64,000 nucleotides of DNA, from positions 3,534,001 through 3,598,000 of the forward strand of contig JBBPUQ010000001.1 of assembly GCA_038501195.1 (NCBI GenBank). The letters run 5' to 3'. Below, piece by piece: positions 10,443-21,152 of the stretch. Every line of letters starts with the position of its first letter. Within the stretch, counting starts at the first letter, position 1. The position numbers were made by a program, and so were the translations under genes. The notes under the pieces were generated by a model. That model had not been told where the DNA came from and ran no database searches. It saw nothing but the letters and a program-made list of their open reading frames with translations. Source of the DNA: Nemania diffusa (lineage: Eukaryota > Ascomycota > Sordariomycetes > Xylariales > Xylariaceae).

Positions 10443-12329
10443 TTAGTGTCGATAGCTCTCCTTACGACGGTTGCCTCCTCCATAATCGCCACGGTACGAT
10501 GGACGTCGATCGTCAGGCGCAGATCGATCATCGTAGGATGAGCTAGGTCGGAAGCGGTCACCGCCTCTAGGAACCCCATGGGGACGCGGACCTCTACGCC
10601 GACGACGCCCTCCTCCTCCTCCGCCCGGAGGCCCAGGAGGTCCACGACGATCACGGTAATTGCGATCACGAGGATCACCACCAACACCGCCGCCGCCGCG
10701 TGCGAGCTCGCGTCGTTCCTTTTCTCTATGTGGGGGTCGAATTCCTAGAAATATTTCGGGGCCACGATTGACTAAGACGTCGTCTCGCTCAAAATAGTAT
10801 CGATGGTAGTCTTTGCCAGATTCCTCGTTGTAGTATGGGTCCTTTGCCTGTGCAAGGCAGTCAAGACGGCGCTGAGTAAGTTCTGGAGATACAGGTCGAT
10901 AAAGAATGGGAGGGTTCGATTTGGTTCTCACGAAGCCCGGCTCGAGTCTGTCCTGTCGGCCTGGATACATGGTTGGGGGCCCATTATTGGAATAAGGATT
11001 GCGAGGACCGGTGGGTGCATTCTCAATTCCAGAAGGGCGCGATGGGCCGGTGGGAATCGAGATTTTGCGATCAGGGTGAGCGACGGGAGAGACGGGCGCT
11101 CGCCTAGCCGCTTGGTTTCCATCCGTCTCTTCTAGGCTAGTGATTACACCACCATCGCTGTCGTGTTCGTAAATCACTTCGTAGCGAGGCATGTTGCCTT
11201 TGTTTCTGGCTTGTTGCTGTATATCGATCCAACCATCAACACTCTCCGGTGGGATAAAGTCTATCCACAATGCTTTGCGATTTGTCTCGTCAGGCCAAAC
11301 GCGCTTGTGTAGGGCAGTGCGCACGCGAGAGGCTGCGGAGACGGAGGTGAAAACGGCTAAGGCGTGAGTGCGGATATTATCGAGGTAAAAATTGACAATG
11401 ATGCTAGGGTCAAGTGGAGTGTTGGCGGGCGTGGCAAGCTCCAAAAGATGCTCTTGCACAGCTTGTGGCCGAAGTGGCCGCATGAAGTTCTTGATGTATA
11501 GCGCGCAGGTTGCGGGGTGTAGCGATGGTTCAATGTCCGGCTCAGGTGAAATGGAATGATTTGAGTCGCGGGTCTCTTGATCCATGGCGTCGTTTACTAC
11601 CGAGTATGTTTCTTTTTGGTGGTACGTTGCGGCAGGGTCAGACATTACACTGTCTTTCGGATCTTCTGTACGGCTGTCGTTGAGGTCGTTGAGTTCAGCG
11701 GTCGTGTTGTCACCGTGTCCAGTATGAGGATTCTCCATTTCATCAACTCTATTGTCTAGCTCTCTCCTGACCATGCCTTCCTTCTCATCTAGTTCTACGG
11801 CTTCGGCTGTACGCTCATCATCGCGTACGGCCTCCATATCAACATCTTGGATAGTCTCGGAGTCGTCTTGTCGTAGCCGCTTTCGCACGACCTCGTCAGC
11901 GGGTGGAGGAGTTGTCGATCTCCGCTTCCGTTTCTGTGCGTCTTGAGCAACTTCGGCCATAGGAAGAGAAGGTGTTTCTGAGGTTGTTATATTCGATGCG
12001 TTTTGCGCCTGAGCGTCATTTCCAGAAGTGTCTTGAGCCATGGCAGTAACCGGCTCGGCCTGAAGTTCTTCTACAGGCTCGGCCCTAGACGTTTCCGGCG
12101 TGTCGTCCGCAGGTTCAGCTTCTTTAGATGGTTGCGCCTCATCGGGTTCTGTTTGCGCCGTCGCTTCAGCTTCAACAGTCGGCTCGGATGTTGCGCCTGG
12201 GCTACCTTCAGAAGCCGCAGCTTCCTCTAACCGAGAAACAAGCTCAGCCTTGAGCCCATTTTGTGGCAGGCCTAAGCGCTTCAGCTCTGCCTTCAGCTCA
12301 ACAACCTTCATCTTACTGTAGTCCGCCAT
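10443..12329 (-). CDS. SAP and RRM protein with RSB-like motif (Acinus-like)
   Basis: A single exon of 628 aa starting at the ATG at 12329 (MADYSKMKV); the frame is open further upstream but has no better ATG. A SAP DNA/RNA-binding domain lies at residues 6-37 (KMKVVELKAELKRLGLPQNG). A long acidic, Glu/Ala/Ser-rich linker follows. An RRM begins near residue 275 (ALYIKNFMRPL) and ends with ALWIDFIPPE. Near residue 468 is TKSNPPILYRPVSP, resembling the RNPS1-SAP18-binding (RSB) motif of Acinus (TKATPxIYWLPL). The C-terminus is Gly/Arg-rich. The order SAP, RRM, RSB is that of metazoan Acinus, a subunit of the ASAP/PSAP splicing and exon-junction-associated complexes. A nuclear RNA-processing role is inferred from this. 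Confidence 0.8.
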   Translation of the reverse strand: MADYSKMKVVELKAELKRLGLPQNGLKAELVSRLEEAAASEGSPGATSEPTVEAEATAQTEPDEAQPSKEAEPADDTPETSRAEPVEELQAEPVTAMAQDTSGNDAQAQNASNITTSETPSLPMAEVAQDAQKRKRRSTTPPPADEVVRKRLRQDDSETIQDVDMEAVRDDERTAEAVELDEKEGMVRRELDNRVDEMENPHTGHGDNTTAELNDLNDSRTEDPKDSVMSDPAATYHQKETYSVVNDAMDQETRDSNHSISPEPDIEPSLHPATCALYIKNFMRPLRPQAVQEHLLELATPANTPLDPSIIVNFYLDNIRTHALAVFTSVSAASRVRTALHKRVWPDETNRKALWIDFIPPESVDGWIDIQQQARNKGNMPRYEVIYEHDSDGGVITSLEETDGNQAARRAPVSPVAHPDRKISIPTGPSRPSGIENAPTGPRNPYSNNGPPTMYPGRQDRLEPGFVRTKSNPPILYRPVSPELTQRRLDCLAQAKDPYYNEESGKDYHRYYFERDDVLVNRGPEIFLGIRPPHREKERRELARGGGGVGGDPRDRNYRDRRGPPGPPGGGGGGRRRRRGPRPHGVPRGGDRFRPSSSYDDRSAPDDRRPSYRGDYGGGNRRKESYRH

Positions 12330-14050
12330 GGTTTGCGCAGGCTGAGGTTTGCTGGTGTAGACAGGTGCGCATGCCTCTAACGCGGGAAGATTGTACAGAG
12401 GGACGGGCGCAAAGACTTGCGATGGCAGGGACTTGAATCGCAACTAGGAGGCGTGTTGTGCTTCTTATTTGTTTTGGTTCTCCTTGGGGGGAAGTACCGG
12501 CGGTTTGGGTGCTAGAACTCTGGAAGGGAAGAAAGAAGTAAGGGGGTGGGTATTCAGCCGTGGTCGCGCGCACTGAGTATTAATTTATCAGGATGACAAA
12601 AGTGAAACTGTTTAGCACAGGTAGGACAGCTAGGAGGGTGGGCTGTACAAAAGGAGGGCAAGATCGAGGGCAATATCACAACCCAGGAGGTAGGTGTTAG
12701 TTTTGGGCTCCGGCGCGCGTTGTTGGTGTAGGTAGGTCGCGATGGGTTCGCAAAATTTACATTCAAGTTGTAGCTTGAATTGACTCTAGCTGGTAATTGC
12801 CTACTTTACCTGCCCATCTAGGGGGTAGACTAGGTACATAAGAGAATATCAGATTCTTCCTTTATGCAAGTCACTGAATGCGGTATCATAATTGGCTAAA
12901 ATATGAATGGATATTGTATTATCCGACTATCTTCAAACCGCACTAACCCTTCTGGGTAGGTACCTAGTGATCATACATGTAACTAGGCCGTGACATCATA
13001 GGTAGGTAACTGTCAAATCTTGTCTTGACACTTTACATTGCAACGTACGAGCAAGGAGTGCCTACATATGTAAGTTTGATATGTAACTTGCAGCCTAGGT
13101 ACCTAACTAGTCAATGTAGGCATTCTACAGGGGTTCAATCTCGACTGCGTACATAAGTACTGTAGGTATAATCATGTAGGAGAAGTGTAATCGGGTACAT
13201 GTAAGAGAGAGGGACAGAATTTGTACAAAACAGATGGTTCGGTACCTAGGTACTCCATACATTTTGCTTGCTAGAGTAGAGGTAGGTAGTACAGAAACGC
13301 ATAACACGTCAAGCGGCAACTGCCTGCCTATACACCTGGGAGATATAGGTACCGAAGTCGTTACCGACTAGAATACACATACCTAGAAGGTTATCAAGGA
13401 GCGCATCGTTGAGTTCAGCCTTAGGTACTTCCGCATAGGTACTTAAGATGTCGGCACTACCAACAGGTAGGCGCAGGCCCACGCATGCTTCCGCACCATG
13501 GCTACTTCACGATGCGATGCAATGAAGTAGCCTGCCGAGCTCGAAATTTAAGATAGACCTCAGTCATCAGCAGTTCACGTTCGTACATTCAATTCAATTT
13601 ACTTAGAACATCCCTACATATATATTGTATGTATATCGTCTTCCCCGCAGTTGGTTATTTTGCTCAGGCTCTTCCTCGAGCATCGCGCCTCTTTGTCGCA
13701 ATCTCGGGTTCTTATTCATTCATGGTGAGTCCGACTTCGTATCTTTGTCTAGTAGCTACAATGGAAACCACGAGTGTCGTAGTTATCCGTTTTCATCCTC
13801 ATGAAGAATATAGTATCAATCGGTCTACAAACACTCAATATCAAGTACCCACCTCCGTGCCTGCTTTCCATGGCTCGACCCCAATAAGTCGACAAGCAGC
13901 AGGTGATTCTTCTTTCCTTGTTGATAAAATCGAGTCGCATATCTACTAGTCTCTCCTTTGAGTATCCCCATCTTGTTATTCATTTAGGTCTACCGCAACT
14001 CTCAACTACACAGAGCCGGCGCATCCAGATAAAGCTCAACTATCATCATC
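12330..14050. promoter_or_regulatory. Divergent promoter region, 1.7 kb, rich in CCTACC/GGTACC words
   Basis: It separates the Acinus-like gene (minus) from the acidic-protein gene (plus), so both promoters lie here. From 12790 to 13480 it is dense in TAGGTA, ACCTAGGTAC and GGTACC words. An open frame at 13629-13949 has no recognisable content and was not accepted as a gene. Confidence 0.4.
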
Positions 14051-15280
14051 ATGTCAACTTTGAGTCGCTTGGTTACACCCGGCTCCTCTAAGTCTAGGGT
14101 ACTAGACGCCCCGGGTCCTTCTTCAGATTCGAACCAGGGCAAAAATAGAGTATTACATGGTCGCGTGGCAAAGCCCATTAATACCAGAATTTCATCTAAA
14201 CTTAAAAAGCACAAAGCGCTCGCTCAAGACAGCGAGGACGTCGAAAACGACGAAGGGCAAGATGAGGATGGCAGTAATAACGAAGATGATGAAGAGGAAG
14301 CTGTCATTGGACCCTCCGTGACGAGGACGGCGCAAGATAGCGATTATAGCGATTCTGAAGGTGGCGCTGGGGATGGCACGGATTCTGGTTCTGATTCGGA
14401 GCCAGATTCAGATACAGCATGGCGCCGGGAGCAGATATATCTCAATACGATCCTCAACGCTCGAAACAAGTTTACGCTAATGCCGTCAACCTGGCGGATG
14501 CATTTTCGAGGTATTCCCCTTCCTGATAGCCTCTTCTACATCAAAACGAAATCGAAGAGTATCCGTCCTAGAATATACGCACGCACAGATAGATTAGAAT
14601 ACCGAGGTACGTGAAGAATACGGTACACGTCGAGTTTTTTTTTGTTGTATTGACCATCCAAAGGCGCAGTGGCACTCCGCAGGTTAATCGATGTCCATGC
14701 GCGCATTCAAGACATTCGAGATCACGAAGCCGTAGTCAAAGACGATGAAAAACTGGCCGAGACGGAAAAGAAGGAGATCGTTAAGACCTTATCGACTGAT
14801 ATGGCTAAGCAACTCAGACGTGCTCTTGAGCAAGCCTTAGATTGGTCGAGGCAAGATGGCGAGCTTAACAGATATGACGACCAATTGCCCTCCAATGTGA
14901 AGATCATGGAGCTTAAGGGCATAAAAACGACTGATCAGCCAGAATCTGAGATGAAAATCGAAACGGACATGTGTGTCTTGGCCGAAGAATGGAGAACTCA
15001 TTCTCAGAACAGAGAGGTTCAAGTGGATGCGCCTGTCATCTTTGGGTTTGTCATCATGAAGCATATTATCACTATTGTCACCTTAGATGCTTCAGACCCA
15101 GACGCTATTATTCACGTGCCCTGTCAACTTCATATGGCAGAGAGGAATCAGCATCAGTGGAACGCCTTGGCAATATTGGTTACCATTTGCTGGGCCCGTG
15201 ATGTGAGCCTTGATTATATCAACGCCGGACCGGACCTGGAGCCCGTGGTGAAAGAAGAGTCAAGTGACCCTGATGCTTAG
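14051..15280 (+). CDS. Uncharacterised acidic protein
   Basis: Exons 14051-14606 and 14664-15280 give 390 aa; the intron has donor GTACGT and the junction keeps the frame (codon GGC split 1+2). I do not recognise the family. Residues about 1-65 are basic/polar. Residues 65-120 form a highly acidic Ser/Asp/Glu stretch (DNEDDEEEA, DSGSDSEPDSD). Then comes a better-ordered segment (WRREQIYLNTILNARNKFTL and PSTWRMHFRGIPLPDSLFY). After the intron there is a probably helical, charged part (ALRRLIDVHARIQDIRDHE) and a C-terminal hydrophobic region around FGFVIMKHIITIVTLDASD. The acidic tract plus basic N-terminus would suit a nuclear or chromatin protein, but this is only a suggestion. No signal peptide is seen. 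Confidence 0.8.
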
Positions 15281-15783
15281 CAAAATGAGTATGAAATGAA
15301 AACGCGATGTCGCCGGAACTTTGGGTTGTTTGAAGAAGCACATGAATGAGAAAGCAGGGTTGTTGAAGATGAGGCATATCGAAACAAGTCGTATTCTGGT
15401 TTAAACGTTAGTAAGCCTAAGAAAGGTACGAGTCTGGCCTAGACACCAATTTTGTTCATTTATGTAGAACGCATATTTGTTAATAGAGATACCTTGACGA
15501 ACAAATTTCGAGGGACCTAGGTTGATGATGAGGTTCAAGGTACAGGGGTGTATGTCTGGTAATAATTCGAGCTGACGGTACATACGTACCTACCTAATCT
15601 CCTGTCGGTACTGTATTCTCCACAATTAGCGTTTACATATGGGAGGGCCCCACCAAAAATAACCTAAAATCTTGCCCCTCTTACTGAAAGGCCCTGAAAT
15701 AGCCCCTCCAACTTCCAAGGTTATCTTTATCACCTACCCAGGTAGGGTCTTTTCTAAGCATCGAGCACTAAGCATCGATTGCG
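15281..15783 (+). promoter_or_regulatory. Spacer and promoter of TYW1
   Basis: About 500 bases between two plus-strand genes. No gene, RNA or clear repeat is seen. The proximal part (15640-15740) holds C-rich runs (GGCCCC, TTGCCCCTC, GCCCCTCC). Confidence 0.35.
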
Positions 15784-18182
15784 ATGGCGAACGATGAAAA
15801 GACGGATTGGGGTGGACCAAGGTCGTCAGAATGTAAGTCTGCAGAATTCTAAGTGTCGTACTTATCATTAACAATATCCGTGCAGCCTTCGTTGAGTTTT
15901 GGCATATCCACAGGGATGTCATCTTAGTGGTGGTGATATTTTTTTGTTCTATGACATGGATGTTATACTCAAATCTTCCAAAGAAAAGGGTCCCCAAGAA
16001 GCTCCTAACACGCCCTGTTGTGGCAACCAAGTCGATACCGATCAAGTCTATCAGCCCTGGTGACAAGAAATCAGAGGCAATAGCCGAAGCGCTTCCTCAG
16101 GATGTTACGCCCCGTGGACCGCGACGCATCAAGGGCGAATTGCGGAAACCCGAGGCTACACGAAGAGCATCTAGCTCTGACAACAGCCGTAAAACTCAAG
16201 TCCTTATATTCTACTCATCGTTGACAACTACGACTGAAAAAATCGCCAATGACCTTGTTCAGACCCTGACCGCCTCGCTGGAAGGGGGTGTCGCTGGGCG
16301 AGAAAATATCTTCCTCGAACCTAGTGTTCTAGATCTTGCGCAAGCGGACTACGATGAGTATTTCATTAGTCCGCCTAAGTCTACGGATACAACCATACCT
16401 ATTGATTACTTTTATTTATTCTTGATACCGAGCTACAACATTGACACCATCAATGATAACCTCCTGGAGCACCTCCAAGAAACCCATCATGACTTCAGGA
16501 TAGACACGGCCCCATTATCCGGACTACTAGGCTATTCTGTATTTGGGCTAGGCGACCGAGAGGGATGGCCAACCGAAGAAGAGGGGTTCTGTTTCCAGGC
16601 CAAGGAGATCGATAGATGGATGGCCAAACTCACTGGTAGAAAGAGAGCCTATCCGTTAGGCATGGGGGATAAAAAGCAGGATCTTACCAATCGTCTTGGA
16701 GAATGGCTCGAGGGTGTAACGGATGTACTTAAACTTACTGCGACCACGGGAAGCTTGGGAGAGGGGGTACTAGGCAGCGGGGATGCCGATGAGAGCGACT
16801 TCGAATCTGCCTCCGGGGACGATGGCGACGAAGTAGAAGTTGAAGAATCAACTGTGCTAAAGAGAAAGAACAGAAAGAAGACAAATATTGATGATGTTGA
16901 AGATCTAGGGCGAGTGATAAAGTCAAACCAGGCCGACTCCGAGGGTTCGAGCCAGCCAGCCCCTATTGCCATTGATTTCACCACATACAACAGACCAAAT
17001 GCGAAGAAACCAGCGCAAACTATCAAAGAGATGGTACCCAAGAGCTCGCCAACATATACTGCCTTGACGAAACAGGGCTACTCCATCGTCGGCTCACACT
17101 CAGGCGTAAAGATCTGCCGGTGGACGAAATCCGCGTTGCGCGGGCGAGGCTCTTGCTACAAGTTTTCCTTCTATGGGATCGCGTCACATCAGTGCATGGA
17201 GACGACGCCGTCTCTCTCGTGCTCGAACAAGTGTGTGTTCTGCTGGCGCCACGGGACGAACCCCGTCGGCACGACCTGGCGCTGGGTCGTCGACCCCCCA
17301 GAGCTGATCTTCGCAGGTGTCAAGGCGGGCCACTACCAGAAGATCAAGATGATGCGCGGCGTGCCGGGGGTGCGGGCGGAGCGGTTCGCCGAGGCGATGC
17401 GCATCCGCCACTGCGCGCTGAGCCTCGTCGGCGAGCCCATCTTCTACCCGCACATCAACGAGTTCCTAGGGATGCTACACGCAGAGCGCATCTCGAGCTT
17501 CCTCGTCTGCAACGCGCAGCATCCGGACCAGCTGGCCGCCCTAAAGGCCGTGACGCAGCTCTACGTGTCCATCGACGCGAGCAACAAGGAGTCCCTACGC
17601 AAGATCGACCGCCCGCTGCACCGCGACTTCTGGGAGCGCTTCCAGCGCTGCCTCGACATCCTGCGCGAGCGGCGCTTCAAGCACCGCACCGTCTTCCGCC
17701 TCACACTCGTCAAGGGTTTCAATGTCGACGACGAGGTTGAGGGCTACGCCGCCCTCGTCGAGCGCGGCCTACCCTGCTTCGTCGAGATCAAGGGCGTCAC
17801 CTACTGCGGCACCTCGACGAGCGCCGGCGCCGGCCTCACCATGGCCAACGTCCCCTTCTACGCCGAGGTCACCGAGTTCGTGACCGCGCTGGACAAGAAG
17901 CTTAGGGAGCGCGGCCTCGACTACGGCATCGCCGCCGAGCACGCGCACAGCTGTTGCGTGCTGATCGCTAGCGGGAGGTTCCGCGTCGACGGCAAGTGGC
18001 ACACCCGGATCGACTACCAGCGTTTCTTCGAGCTGCTCGAGGAGCGCGGCGCCGACGGCGACTGGAAGCCTGAAGAGTACATGGGCCCCGAGACGCCCGA
18101 GTGGGCAACGTGGGGTAAAGGCGGGTTTGATCCCAGGGATGACCGGGTCGATCGTAAGGGGAGGAAGATCGAGGCTTCCTGA
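15784..18182 (+). CDS. TYW1: tRNA 4-demethylwyosine synthase (TYW1), membrane-anchored
   Basis: Exons 15784-15832 and 15886-18182 give 781 aa. After a short N-terminus there is one hydrophobic segment at about residues 27-45 (VILVVVIFFCSMTWMLY), a membrane anchor as seen in other TYW1 proteins of fungi and animals. A flavodoxin-like domain starts at residue 120 (TQVLIFYSSLTTTTEKIAND). An acidic linker follows (about 305-345). The radical-SAM domain has the CxxxCxxC motif at Cys462, Cys466 and Cys469 (CSNKCVFC), then WRHGTNPVGTTW. The C-terminal TYW1 region includes IKGVTYCGTS and AEHAHSCCVLI. The enzyme condenses a pyruvate-derived two-carbon unit onto m1G37 of tRNA-Phe, the second step to wybutosine. 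Third-position GC rises sharply from about 17150 onward. It converges on TOM20. Confidence 0.96.
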
Positions 18183-18753
18183 AGAAAAGTAATTCTGGTT
18201 CTTGTATCTTATGTTATACGTACTGAAGTTTACTGAATTCAAGCCTATCCAGTCGCTTATCAAAATTCCCGAATGTCAAGAGAAAAACAAGAATTCGTAG
18301 ACGGAACGAACATAGGAGGATAATATTGTTGTTATTGTGTCATTCGTCGTGTGTCTATATCGGGCCGCCGAACTTCACTTCATTGGAAGCGAAGGTATAC
18401 ACAAGGGCATGCCGACCATCCAATCGGGATCCCTCTTTTCCTTTTCTACATATATTTTCATCGCCCTGGGTCGTGCCTACGGTATAGCCACCTCGAACAA
18501 ATGGAGGGAGGAGACCGGGTCTGGTACCCAACATTATATCTTACACACCACATAGAGACGAAAACAATCTGGTAATTGAGTTCTTCACATGCATATATCC
18601 TCAGTTATGGACCAGGCGTAGAGGGTACAGCAGTTAGCAAAGCTTATTTGCAAGTTGAGATAACTGGCCCAAATGTCCTTACGCAAGCCCGATAGTTGAG
18701 TGGAGGATTGGAGCGTTCGTGGTCAACACGAACGTCCTGTTACATTTAGTTCT
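18183..18753. other. Spacer between convergent TYW1 and TOM20
   Basis: It should hold the two facing 3' UTRs. Short overlapping frames at 18337-18575 have no recognisable content. No repeat or RNA gene was seen. Confidence 0.4.
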
Positions 18754-19686
18754 CTAGTCTAGACCAGCGGTAGGAAGGTCGGCGAGGTTAGCCTCCCCCG
18801 GCATCTGGCTGTGAAGGTCTAGAGACTTGTCGTATGCTAGCATCTCGGCGAGGACATCAAGCACACGCTAAATCGAGGGAGGGAAGGTTGTCAGCACGAG
18901 AAATGTTCGTTAGCATCAATTTGGGAAAATAGTCATCTCCGTACCTTATCGACGGTCTTATCGTAAATAGAAATAAGGTCTCGCGGCGTTGGGTACACCT
19001 TCAAAGCCTTGTAAAAAGCGAGAGCAGCCTCGGTGGTTTGCGATGCTGAGAATTTCCTCTAGTTAGCTACCAATGCTTTATGTTTTCGTTCGATTTTTCG
19101 ATTTTTCGATGGTCCCGATCGTTTCGATGGCGACTATGGACCATCTTATGATCCTCGTTGGGCAGGCTCCCTCGTAAATAGAGAGCGGGGGATAGATAAG
19201 GCTTGACTTACGATCAGAGGCTAGAACCTCGCCCTGCTGCACAAATTCCATAAAGTATTGCTCTTTCTCATTAACACCGGTAGGGAAACCCTCCTCGAGT
19301 GCGGTGTCGACAGCAGCCTGGATGCCACGGCGCTTCTCCTTGCTCTGCGCAACAGCCTCTTCTTTTTCGGCACGCACTTGCCGTCGTTCCTCGCGTCGTA
19401 GCGTCTTGCGGAAATCAGGGTTTTTACGGCGTTGATAATCGAAATATACAGCGTAGGCTATTGGAGAATGGGTTAGCCTTATTTCTTGAGACCAACCCCG
19501 CCTCCGAGGCATAGATTAAGTGTTGCAAGAAGCGGGACTTCGTCACTGCTCAGTTTGGCCCAGACCATAACCCGCCCGCGGTCTAGAACAACTCGAGGCG
19601 ACGGATGGATGGCGTCTCAACGTACCCAATAGGCCCGCCGCTGCTGTGGCAACAGATATTGTTGCGATGGTGCTGGGCTGGACCAT
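18754..19686 (-). CDS. TOM20: Mitochondrial import receptor subunit TOM20
   Basis: Minus-strand exons are 19686-19626, 19457-19212, 19045-18945 and 18867-18754, giving 173 aa, close to Neurospora TOM20. The N-terminal membrane anchor ([26 protein letters not shown], exon junction inside it) is followed by the family motif [20 protein letters not shown], a charged helical stretch, then [23 protein letters not shown] and the TPR-like part [19 protein letters not shown] (parts cited). The end is AGLD. TOM20 sits in the mitochondrial outer membrane and binds presequences of incoming preproteins. An in-frame ATG at 19752 would add 22 residues; the start at 19686 fits the family better. No single open frame covers the gene, and the splice phases agree at all three junctions. 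It diverges from EXO84. Confidence 0.95.
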
Positions 19687-21152
19687 TTTGGGGAGCAGGG
19701 GAGAAGGCGATATAGCAGAACCGAATTGTTGGACTGGTAAACTCGAATTCAATTCGGCTTCGATTCGGCCAGTAATTGATGGTGGCGATTATGTAATCGA
19801 TTATACGATCGCGTTGATTAAATCGGGTGAACGTGGTTGATGTAGAGTGAGATGATAGCTTGCTGTTGACAATGGTCGCCGTCGTGATTTTTTGAGGAGC
19901 CGGCTGCAAAAGCTTGATAGAACGGTGATAGACTGGAGCAGCTTGGGTCAGGACCAGGTCAGGACTGGGTCTCCCTGTAAGTGCCTATGACCCTTGCCCA
20001 GCGCATTGGAGGTTGTGGCTGTGGATCTCCGTATGCTGTATAAAGTCCATTACCTAATCTACCTACCCACCTACGTAGTTATAGGCTTGGCGTATACCCC
20101 GCTTTTACTCATCAGGTGATTCACGGGCAGCATTTGTGCAAGCCCTATCTTTACCTATGCAAAGAAAACGGTCCTTATTAGTACTGGTAGATACTGAGGA
20201 TTTAATATGAATACAGTCAGTTACGGTTTAACCAACGGGTTCCAACAGAGTTTCGCCCGTCAGTAGATTAAATCACCTGATAACGCGCCTAGTTGGCGTT
20301 AATCCAAGCCATCTACTCACAGCGAAGAGTTTTTTTTTGACAGAATTGTTATACAATAGCTAAATCCACCTGATAGCTCGAGAGAAGTTTCCGAATCACT
20401 AGCACCTAGGTATGAGAGAGCTATCCGAGGCCTTGTAGATTTCTACAGCAGAATTCAGTGATCGGGATCTAAAATCTCAGACCTCAACCATTTTTAACCA
20501 TAAACATGTTTCCGACACAGCTAAGCAACAACACCAAGCTCCCAAATGAATAGATCGGCCGCTTTCCCACCCACAGTTGCCTAGAGCCGTATTGGTAGAA
20601 ACGTTAAGCAGCGAAATGTTTAAGTCGGTAACCTTAGATCTTAAGTGTGACGTCGGTTGTCAACAATAAAACCGTTTCGGGGACAAAATATTAATAATCC
20701 GTTTATTTTGGGTAAGAGTTACACGCAGTTATACTGCATATGCGCTTATGCAAAGGCGGGGGTTAACTGAAGCTCGGCTCAGCTCAGGTACTTACCTGTT
20801 TAGGTGGTACCTACTACATGCGCAGTAGGACATACCTAAGGTACCTGAGGTACCTAAGGTACCTAGGTAGTTTACCTGACTACATACGTAGGAGCCGTAC
20901 CTACCTAAGTTTCATTATAGGTAGGCTCCGTGTTTCGTGAACCTCTTTACCTCCAAGTTATCTAGACTTATGCTCAGCCGTGAACCTATTTCACACCATC
21001 TGCCCTCGATATTGAGTAGGACTGTTCTTATTCTCCGTACACTATTTATTCTCCCGAACCATCATTGCGACACACCTCACCAATTGAGTGCCTGCATGCG
21101 TGTCGCGCATTGTTACTCTCTCTACTAGCTCTCACCTCGCACTACTAGTATC
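19687..21152. promoter_or_regulatory. Divergent promoter region of TOM20 and EXO84
   Basis: About 1.5 kb with no gene. It holds a tandem 9-base repeat at 20834-20868 (listed separately) and several CTACCTACC words near 20050-20080 and 20890-20920. The stretch from 20160 to 20720 is AT-rich. Confidence 0.4.
20834..20868. repeat. Tandem 9-base repeat ACCTAAGGT
   Basis: Three near-identical units (ACCTAAGGT, ACCTGAGGT, ACCTAAGGT) and a fourth partial unit (ACCTAGGTA) run without a gap. Each unit is nearly self-complementary. It is one dense example of the GGTACCT words scattered through the spacers of this window. Confidence 0.8.

Noticed and set aside
13629..13949. 106-codon frame before the acidic-protein gene
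   Set aside because: No domain, no splice partner and no coding-like composition; probably promoter or leader.
17120..17740. 206-codon overlapping frame inside TYW1
   Set aside because: Arg/Ala/Pro-rich out-of-frame reading of the GC-rich radical-SAM region.
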